Source: an uncultured Acidobacteriota bacterium
GTDB lineage: Bacteria; Acidobacteriota; Blastocatellia; Pyrinomonadales; Pyrinomonadaceae
DNA length: 5,308 bases
Assembly (NCBI GenBank): GCA_902826505.1
Contig: CADEFG010000388.1
Coordinates: forward strand, 1 to 5,308
Reading direction: 5' to 3'
This document shows positions 1-4,316 of this stretch, piece by piece. Numbering within the stretch: position 1 is the first letter of the stretch; every line of letters starts with the position of its first letter. The notes below the pieces were generated by a model. It was not told the origin of the DNA, made no database searches, and saw only the letters and a list, made by a program, of their open reading frames with translations. The position numbers and the translations under genes were made by a program.

Positions 1-17
1 AAACTTACTGCAAACCT

Positions 18-1382
18 TTAGAAAAACCTCGAGATATCTAAGAATAAGGTGAAGACCATCAGAAGCAGAATGATCGCTAATCCCGCCAGCTGAATCTTTT
101 CCTTGATCGCCATCGAAAGCGTTTTACCGAAGAACGACATAAACTTTTCGATCCCGAGAACCATGATCTGACCGCCGTCGAGCAGCGGAATCGGCAGCAG
201 ATTGAACACGCCGAGATTCAAACTGATAAGCGCTAAAATTCCGACAAGTCCGGCAAAGCCCGCTTCACGAACGATTTGCGCGATCAGTTGAACGATTCCG
301 ACCGGACCCGCGAGCCCGGCATCTTTGACCGAGCGCTGACCGGAAAATAATTGCCCGAAAACTTTGCCCGTCAACCGGATAATTTCCAGATTTGTATTGA
401 CGGCATAGCTGGCGGCGGTTCCGACCCCGACTTTTTCGCGGGTCGTGATGTTTTCCGTGCCGAAACCGATGCCGATGCGATAAATACCGTCGTCATCGAG
501 CTTGGCAGTTGTCTGGATTTCTTTGCGTTCACCGCCGCGCTCGACCGTCAGTTTCGCCGGCGCGTCTTTATTGGCGCGAATCTGTGTTGTCAGCTCGTCG
601 CGGTTGCGCACCGTCTGCCCGTTAAAAGCGAGAACCTTATCGCCTGCCTGCAAACCCGATTGCGCCGCCGCATATTCAGGTTTGATCGAACCGACGATGA
701 CCGGCTCAACACCCATATCGGGCTGAAATTCGATGTCGCCGACGACATTTCCCTTTTGCTCGGTTTTCGCCGGTTTGACCGTCAACTCAATTCTTTGTCC
801 GCCGCGGTCAACCGTCACCGGAATCGGCTGTTCGGGAGAGATCAGCGCGTCGTTACGAATCCGTTCCCAGGTCGGATTTTCGATCCCGCCGAAACTGACG
901 ATGCGATCGTTTTTCTGAATTCCCGCAACTTCCGCCGCGCCGCCCGCTTTGATCACGCCGACGACCGGCGCGGGCATCGAAGGAACGCCGTAGATCAAAG
1001 CGCCGCCGAACGGAATTGCCAAGGCGAGCGCGATGTTCATAAACGGACCGCCGAGCATCACGAGAAATTTCTGCCAGCGCGGACGCAGCTCGTAAAGTTC
1101 TTCGTCGGGAACCTTTTCGCCGTCAGATTCGCCGCCTTCGAGCGCGGCGGTCGCTTCGTCGCCGTAAAGTTTGACGTATGCGCCGAGCGGAATCGCCGAG
1201 ATTCGGTAATCGGTATGACCGATCTTAAAACCCCAGATGCGTGGTCCGAGACCAAAAAACGAATAGGCTTCGACGCGCATTCCGAAAAGCTTGGCAACGA
1301 TAAAATGTCCGAACTCGTGAATGTTAATGGCTATTCCGAGAACGAAAACGACGGCTAAAATTACTAATAAAATATCGGGCAT
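18..1382 (-). CDS. rseP: RseP-type site-2 intramembrane zinc metalloprotease, two PDZ domains
   Basis: Membrane-embedded zinc protease of the RseP/RIP (M50B) family. Family members cut transmembrane segments of anti-sigma factors or remnant signal peptides in the inner membrane. The 454-residue product matches the family length. The zinc motif HEFGH is at residues 22-26 at the end of the first membrane segment, and the GLGP/IPLGAYVKLYGDE region follows at 44-76. The second membrane segment, about 106-132, begins with GGPFMN (111-116). Two periplasmic PDZ domains follow at roughly 138-205 (GIQKNDRIVSFGG) and 227-305 (GLQAGDKVLAFNG). The third membrane segment (about 374-396) runs into NLLPIPLLDGG (394-404), whose D402 is the third zinc ligand, and a fourth lies at about 431-449. 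All catalytic residues are present. The ATG at 1380-1382 has AAGGA about 9 nt upstream on the minus strand. It follows dxr by 104 nt in the same direction. The physiological substrate cannot be read from the sequence, and no anti-sigma gene is in the window. Confidence 0.96.
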   Translation of the reverse strand: MPDILLVILAVVFVLGIAINIHEFGHFIVAKLFGMRVEAYSFFGLGPRIWGFKIGHTDYRISAIPLGAYVKLYGDEATAALEGGESDGEKVPDEELYELRPRWQKFLVMLGGPFMNIALALAIPFGGALIYGVPSMPAPVVGVIKAGGAAEVAGIQKNDRIVSFGGIENPTWERIRNDALISPEQPIPVTVDRGGQRIELTVKPAKTEQKGNVVGDIEFQPDMGVEPVIVGSIKPEYAAAQSGLQAGDKVLAFNGQTVRNRDELTTQIRANKDAPAKLTVERGGERKEIQTTAKLDDDGIYRIGIGFGTENITTREKVGVGTAASYAVNTNLEIIRLTGKVFGQLFSGQRSVKDAGLAGPVGIVQLIAQIVREAGFAGLVGILALISLNLGVFNLLPIPLLDGGQIMVLGIEKFMSFFGKTLSMAIKEKIQLAGLAIILLLMVFTLFLDISRFF

Positions 1383-1449
1383 TTCTTAAAATCCTTATTA
1401 AATACTTGTCTGCTTAGAGACATAATTACGGGAACAAGTTGTCATTAAA

Positions 1450-1478
1450 AGTGTAAAACTCGCGGCAATCCTAGTCAA
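1450..1478 (-). promoter_or_regulatory. Possible sigma70-like promoter for rseP in the dxr-rseP gap
   Basis: On the minus strand TTGACT (1473-1478, 5 of 6 to the -35 consensus) is followed after exactly 17 nt by TACACT (1450-1455, 4 of 6 to the -10 consensus). This sits in the 104-nt spacer and would start transcription about 60 nt before the rseP start codon. It could let rseP be expressed apart from dxr. Short hexamer matches occur by chance, so this is tentative. Confidence 0.35.
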
Positions 1479-1486
1479 ATTATTTT

Positions 1487-2665
1487 TTACGAACCTGCGC
1501 TTGAAACGCTCGCGGTCAAGAATTCTTTCGCCTTCGCACGCGCCCAAAGGTCGGTTTCGAGAACGATTTCCAGACTTGAAACCGCCTGCGCCGCGTGATT
1601 GTTCATGACCGACTCGATAATTCGCGGAATATCGCTCAGCCGAATCCGGTTATCCAAAAACTCCTGGACGGCGATCTCGTTGGCGGCATTCAAGACGGCA
1701 GGCATCGTCCCGCCGATCTTCAGGGCTTTGTAAGCGAGCGCGAGACACGGAAACTTTTCGAGATCGGGTTCTTCAAACGTTAGCGTCGAAAACTTTCTAA
1801 AATCGAGCGGTTCGAGACAACCCGGTTTTCGCGTCGGAAAAGTCAGGGCATACTGGATCGCGTGTTTCATATCCGTCACGCCGAGCTGCGCGATGACCGA
1901 ACCGTCGACCATTTCGATCATCGAATGGACGACCGATTGCGGATGGACGATGACCGAAATTTCGTCGGCTGAAAAACCAAACAGCCAATGCGCTTCGATA
2001 ACTTCCAAACCTTTATTCATCAAGGTCGCCGAATCGATCGTGATCTTGTCGCCCATCTTCCAGTTCGGGTGATTCAAGGCTTCTTCGCGGGTCGCGTTTT
2101 CGATCGCTGCTCGCGTTTTCGTCCGAAAAGGTCCGCCCGAAGCGGTTAGGATCAAGCGTTTGACCTCCGCGGCGGATTCGCCGCGCAGACATTGATGAAG
2201 CGCGTTATGTTCGGAATCGACGGGCAGAATCTCGGCGCCGCTCGCGCGCGCCGCTTTCGTCATCAATTCGCCCGCCATCACCAATGTTTCCTTATTGGCG
2301 AGCGCGACGCGCTTTCCCGCTTCCAGCGCGCGCAGCGTCGGCACGAACCCGACCGCGCCGACCGTTGCCGAAACGATCGTTTCCGCCTTTTCGTGCGTCG
2401 CGACCGCGATCAAGCCTGCTTCGCCGACCAGTATTTTCGGAATCGCCGAATTTGATTCGGACAGCCGGCGAAGCAATTCTTCGGCGCATTCTTCCGATTC
2501 GCAAGCGACCAATTCGGGCTGAAAACGCGCGACCTGTTCCGCCAGTTTTTCGATGTTTTTTCCCGCGCCGAGTGCAACCACGCGAAAATCTTGAAGATGC
2601 TCGACCGTCTTCAGAGTGTTACAGCCAATTGAACCCGTCGAACCTAAGATAGAGATTGATTTCAT
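1487..2665 (-). CDS. dxr: 1-deoxy-D-xylulose 5-phosphate reductoisomerase
   Basis: Cytoplasmic NADPH- and divalent-metal-dependent enzyme that converts 1-deoxy-D-xylulose 5-phosphate to 2-C-methyl-D-erythritol 4-phosphate, the committed step of the MEP isoprenoid pathway and the fosmidomycin target. Numbering from the chosen start (392 residues, usual for the family), the dinucleotide motif GSTGSIG is at 8-14 and LANKETLVMAGE at 122-133. The metal ligands lie in PVDSEHNALHQCL (D150, E152) and in the IDSATLMNKGLEVIEAHW block (S212, N217, K218, E221). VIVHPQSVVHSMIE at 238-251 is also typical. Every expected catalytic block is intact. An in-frame GTG at 2687-2689 would add eight residues (MIIFSRSF). 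The ATG at 2663-2665 is preferred because MKSISILGSTG is the normal family N-terminus and an AGGT Shine-Dalgarno-like sequence lies at 2671-2674. It is codirectional with rseP downstream and probably cotranscribed. Confidence 0.97.
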   Translation of the reverse strand: MKSISILGSTGSIGCNTLKTVEHLQDFRVVALGAGKNIEKLAEQVARFQPELVACESEECAEELLRRLSESNSAIPKILVGEAGLIAVATHEKAETIVSATVGAVGFVPTLRALEAGKRVALANKETLVMAGELMTKAARASGAEILPVDSEHNALHQCLRGESAAEVKRLILTASGGPFRTKTRAAIENATREEALNHPNWKMGDKITIDSATLMNKGLEVIEAHWLFGFSADEISVIVHPQSVVHSMIEMVDGSVIAQLGVTDMKHAIQYALTFPTRKPGCLEPLDFRKFSTLTFEEPDLEKFPCLALAYKALKIGGTMPAVLNAANEIAVQEFLDNRIRLSDIPRIIESVMNNHAAQAVSSLEIVLETDLWARAKAKEFLTASVSSAGS

Positions 2666-2755
2666 AAAAGACCTAGAAAAGATTATCACAAACGATCGCC
2701 GATGTTCTAAAAAAACTTTGCGAAAACCCTTTATTTATCGAAACAAAACGCTTAA

Positions 2756-2787
2756 TTGACATTACTTTACACAAAAAATTCCAACTT
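2756..2787 (+). promoter_or_regulatory. Upstream box, copy 1 (TTGACA ... TTCCAACTT)
   Basis: TTGACA at 2756-2761 is a perfect -35-type hexamer, but the position 17 nt later holds TTCCAACTT (2779-2787) instead of a TATAAT-like -10. The same arrangement recurs at 3255-3286 before the paralogous gene: 22 of 32 positions are identical with no gaps, including an internal ACTT-N-ACA. It lies 109 nt before the ATG at 2865. It is likely a promoter or operator for the small gene, using either a non-standard -10 or a regulator bound at TTCCAACTT. The reading as regulatory DNA is inference. Confidence 0.5.
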
Positions 2788-2816
2788 TTCGCTCTTTTGC
2801 GACCTCAAAACCAGCA

Positions 2817-2835
2817 GGCAAATTAAATATTTGCC
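2817..2835 (+). promoter_or_regulatory. 5'-leader hairpin, copy 1
   Basis: Seven-base perfect inverted repeat GGCAAAT (2817-2823) / ATTTGCC (2829-2835) with a five-base loop, extendable by two pairs (CA/TG) across one bulged C. It ends 15 nt before the Shine-Dalgarno sequence of the small gene. It has no T tract, so it is not a terminator. It may be a transcript-stability or translation-control element, or a dyad operator. Confidence 0.4.
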
Positions 2836-2850
2836 CTGAAAATTTGAACA

Positions 2851-2856
2851 AGGGAG
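2851..2856 (+). promoter_or_regulatory. Ribosome binding site that fixes the start at 2865
   Basis: AGGGAG lies 8 nt before the ATG at 2865. The alternative in-frame TTG at 2844 is upstream of this site, so translation should begin at 2865. The neighbouring paralogue has its AGGAG-containing site (GAGGAG, 3351-3356) at the same 8-nt spacing. Confidence 0.8.
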
Positions 2857-2864
2857 AAATTATC

Positions 2865-3146
2865 ATGAAAAAATTCTTAGCATTATCACTACTTTTAGGC
2901 TCTTCCGTCATGTTTGTGCCGTCCGCCGAAGCGAAAACCTCGGCAGCGGTCGCGGAAAACAGCGGTTCGGCGGTTAAGCTCAGCACCGCGCCGCAGAGAC
3001 TCTGGCAAGGTCGGCGCGTGCGGATCGTCAACCGGACACGAATCGTCCGGCGCGGTTTCCGCACCTATCGCGAAACGTGGCAATACCGTTATTTTGCCAA
3101 CGGTCGCGTGACCAGCCGGCTGATCAGCCGAATTCGCATTCGCTAA
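2865..3146 (+). CDS. Small secreted arginine-rich protein, paralogue 1
   Basis: A 93-residue protein of unrecognised family. Residues 1-23 form a clear signal peptide: MKK, a hydrophobic core LALSLLLGSSVMFV, then cleavage after AEA (21-23). A short Ala/Ser-rich linker (24-50) leads to a strongly basic C-terminal module at 51-93. That module starts RVRIVNRTRIVRRG and ends SRLISRIRIR. It matches the module of the next gene at 29 of 43 positions without gaps. Alternating basic and beta-branched or aromatic residues suggest a small beta-sheet. The mature protein has no cysteine and is predicted to be very basic, consistent with binding a polyanion (LPS, peptidoglycan, nucleic acid) in the periplasm or outside, but no function is known from the sequence. 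It stands alone as a transcription unit, divergent from dxr, with its own upstream box, leader hairpin and terminator. Its signal peptide and paralogue make a real gene likely. Confidence 0.85.
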   Translation: MKKFLALSLLLGSSVMFVPSAEAKTSAAVAENSGSAVKLSTAPQRLWQGRRVRIVNRTRIVRRGFRTYRETWQYRYFANGRVTSRLISRIRIR

Positions 3147-3161
3147 TACGCAATCATATAT

Positions 3162-3212
3162 AAAAAAGAAAAAAGCGGGATTCTACTTTCTCCTCCCGCT
3201 TTTTTCTTTTTT
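3162..3212 (+). terminator. Rho-independent terminator after paralogue 1
   Basis: Perfect 19-bp inverted repeat, 3162-3180 against 3194-3212, around a 13-nt loop. The GC-rich core AGCGGGA/TCCCGCT is flanked by an A6-G-A6 tract on the left arm and a complementary T6-C-T6 tract on the right. It lies 15 nt after the stop codon. The A tract before and T tract after make it potentially functional in both directions, although no minus-strand gene enters it within this window before the DinB gene's 3' end. Confidence 0.9.
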
Positions 3213-3254
3213 AAAATTCGCCCGAAAATCTTCGTTACAAACCTTTGACAATTC

Positions 3255-3286
3255 TTGACGAAACTTCACAAATCCTTTTCCAACTT
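3255..3286 (+). promoter_or_regulatory. Upstream box, copy 2 (TTGACG ... TTCCAACTT)
   Basis: TTGACG (3255-3260), 17 nt, then TTCCAACTT (3278-3286): the same elements at the same spacing as at 2756-2787, and 110 nt before the ATG at 3365. A further TTGACA sits at 3245-3250, exactly 10 bp (one helical turn) upstream of the TTGACG, and is not mirrored in copy 1. Probably the promoter or regulator-binding region of paralogue 2. Confidence 0.5.
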
Positions 3287-3311
3287 CAACTTAAGAAGCC
3301 GCGTCTGACCA

Positions 3312-3340
3312 TCGACAAACACGATAATTCGTTTTGTCGA
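3312..3340 (+). promoter_or_regulatory. 5'-leader hairpin, copy 2
   Basis: Stem of 12 bp with one bulged C (3320) and a TAAT tetraloop: TCGACAAA (3312-3319) pairs with TTTGTCGA (3333-3340), and ACGA (3321-3324) with TCGT (3329-3332). It ends 10 nt before the GAGGAG ribosome binding site. It lacks a T tract and so is not a terminator. Its sequence differs from the copy 1 leader hairpin although its position is similar. Confidence 0.5.
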
Positions 3341-3364
3341 GATTAATATTGAGGAGAAAATACT

Positions 3365-3655
3365 ATGAAAAAAATTATAACTTTATCGTTTCTGTTAGCT
3401 TCTTTTGCTTTTACTGCCGTCTTTACTTCGGCGCAAACCTTTGCCCCGCAGCAAGACCGTTACAACCAGAACCGCCGCGACGACCGGCGCGACGACCGCA
3501 ACGATCGTAACTGGCGCAACAACCGCGTCCGCATCGTCACGCAAACGCGGATTGTCCGCCAGGGTTGGAGAACCTTCCGCGAAACCGTTCAAATCAAATA
3601 CTTCCCGAACGGCAAAGTCACGACCAAGGTCATCAGCCGCACACGAATTCGCTAA
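3365..3655 (+). CDS. Small secreted arginine-rich protein, paralogue 2
   Basis: A 96-residue protein of unrecognised family, paralogous to the gene just upstream. Residues 1-23 are a signal peptide (MKK, hydrophobic core to about 20, likely cleavage after TSA). A Gln/Asn/Arg/Asp low-complexity linker follows at about 29-53, including two RDDR units (38-45), and is absent from paralogue 1. The C-terminal module at 54-96 starts RVRIVTQTRIVRQG and ends SRTRIR. It shares 29 of 43 residues with paralogue 1, with conserved RVRIV, TRIVR, RETxQ, YFxNG and ISRxRIR. Several differences are conservative (R/K, F/W, Y/F, L/V, S/T). The ATG is preceded at 8 nt by GAGGAG (3351-3356). Its own box, hairpin and terminator indicate a separate transcript. 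The role is unknown. Export and a polyanion-binding or matrix-like function are guesses from charge and signal peptide. Confidence 0.87.
   Translation: MKKIITLSFLLASFAFTAVFTSAQTFAPQQDRYNQNRRDDRRDDRNDRNWRNNRVRIVTQTRIVRQGWRTFRETVQIKYFPNGKVTTKVISRTRIR
3476..3499 (+). repeat. 12-bp tandem repeat encoding RDDR-RDDR
   Basis: Two adjacent 12-bp units, CGCGACGACCGG and CGCGACGACCGC, match at 11 of 12 positions and are in frame, encoding RDDR twice. A degenerate continuation encodes NDRN. This suggests that the linker of paralogue 2 grew by slippage. Confidence 0.7.
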
Positions 3656-3689
3656 TTGATCGGGAACCGCAATAATTCATAACTAATCC

Positions 3690-3726
3690 GAGCAGGCTCA
3701 ACTCTTTCCAGCCTGCTCTTTTTTTT
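3690..3726 (+). terminator. Rho-independent terminator after paralogue 2
   Basis: Perfect 9-bp stem GAGCAGGCT (3690-3698) / AGCCTGCTC (3710-3718), an 11-nt loop, then eight T residues (3719-3726). It is 34 nt after the stop of the plus-strand gene. Its T tract overlaps the last two bases-worth of the convergent DinB gene's stop codon region (3725-3727). Read from the minus strand the stem is not followed by a T tract, so it clearly serves only the plus-strand gene. Confidence 0.9.
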
Positions 3727-4315
3727 ATTTCGAGTTTCTTTCCGCAAACTCCTTTGTCGCTTCGAGATAATGCGCCTTATTCTTGTTATCGGCTAAGAAC
3801 GCGTTGAATTCTCCGGTTTTCCCGCGCGGAACGCTCAGGGTTTTCCAATCGGCGGCGCGAAAATGTTTGGCGAGAAAGACGATCTGCCCGACGTGATAAG
3901 CCGTGTGCGCGAGCGAGCGGTTGAGCGCTCTGACGACCGGAAAATCCTCGCCGCGAATCTGCACCGTACGCCCGAAATCATCAATACTTAATGATTCGAG
4001 CGACTCGAAAAGCGCGTTCCAGCCGGTTTCCCAAAGCTCGCTCAAAGATTCGCGCGTGTCCGCTTCGGTAATAAATTCCGAATCGCGGTCGCGATCCGCC
4101 TTTTCGCCGTCCGTCGTTAAAAAGTTTGTCCAGCGCGAACGCAGATTCCCGCCGAGATGCTTGACGATGACGGCGATCGAGTTGGATTCCGCGTCGAGCG
4201 CCCGAAAATATTCGTCCGCCGCGACCTGTTCGAGCGCGCTTTCCGCCAATTTTTTATAATTGCGAAACGCCGCGAGCGTGTCCGTTTTGTAGTTTTCGAT
4301 AATTTGTTCCAGCAT
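3725..4315 (-). CDS. DinB/YfiT-superfamily protein (DUF1572-like)
   Basis: A 196-residue protein resembling the DUF1572 branch of the DinB four-helix-bundle superfamily. Many members bind a metal through three histidines, and some relatives act as thiol (bacillithiol, mycothiol) transferases. Here HLGGNLRSRW at 53-62 and AHTAYHVGQIVFLAK at 136-150 supply the expected triad H53, H137 and H141. FLTTDGEK (65-72) is also typical of this subgroup. No signal peptide or membrane segment is visible, so it is probably cytoplasmic. The ATG at 4313-4315 follows the TAG of the upstream POTRA gene by a single nucleotide (TAG-A-ATG), and no strong Shine-Dalgarno sequence is visible, only an A-rich run. Translation is therefore probably coupled to that gene. 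The substrate is unknown. The family assignment is good, the biochemical role is not. Confidence 0.88.
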   Translation of the reverse strand: MLEQIIENYKTDTLAAFRNYKKLAESALEQVAADEYFRALDAESNSIAVIVKHLGGNLRSRWTNFLTTDGEKADRDRDSEFITEADTRESLSELWETGWNALFESLESLSIDDFGRTVQIRGEDFPVVRALNRSLAHTAYHVGQIVFLAKHFRAADWKTLSVPRGKTGEFNAFLADNKNKAHYLEATKEFAERNSK

Positions 4316-4316
4316 T

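Noticed and set aside
351..1358. 335-codon open frame on the plus strand inside rseP
   Set aside because: It lies wholly antisense to a gene with intact catalytic motifs, has an Arg/Phe/Asp-rich shadow composition, and shows no recognisable domain. I saw no specific evidence of a ribosome binding site or promoter for it.
1403..1440. Small dyads in the dxr-rseP gap (TGTCT/AGACA and ACTTGT/ACAAGT)
   Set aside because: Stems are only 5-6 bp, without a T tract, and are expected by chance in AT-rich spacer. They are not a convincing terminator between the two genes.
2192..2652. Plus-strand open frames of 87 and 122 codons antisense to dxr
   Set aside because: Both are shadows of dxr, with Arg/Pro-rich low-complexity translations and no domain. 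Dxr explains this DNA fully.
2682..2687. Extended -10-like TGTGATAAT on the minus strand upstream of dxr
   Set aside because: The matching -35 position is weak (TTAGAA), and transcription would start about 10 nt before the ATG, leaving almost no room for the ribosome binding site. It could be real but is not supported enough to annotate.
2687..2689. GTG as the dxr start
   Set aside because: It would add MIIFSRSF before the normal family N-terminus, while the ATG at 2663-2665 has a Shine-Dalgarno-like AGGT at suitable spacing.
2762..3064. Minus-strand 100-codon open frame overlapping paralogue 1
   Set aside because: It is antisense to the small gene, which has a signal peptide, good ribosome binding site and paralogue. 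The minus-strand translation has none of these.
2756..3286. Shared boxes read on the minus strand as ECF-sigma-like promoters (GGAA ... GTCAA)
   Set aside because: Both copies fit GGAA-N18-GTC on the minus strand, but copy 2 would then transcribe antisense into paralogue 1 and its terminator. Conserved distance to the plus-strand start codons makes the plus-strand reading more likely.
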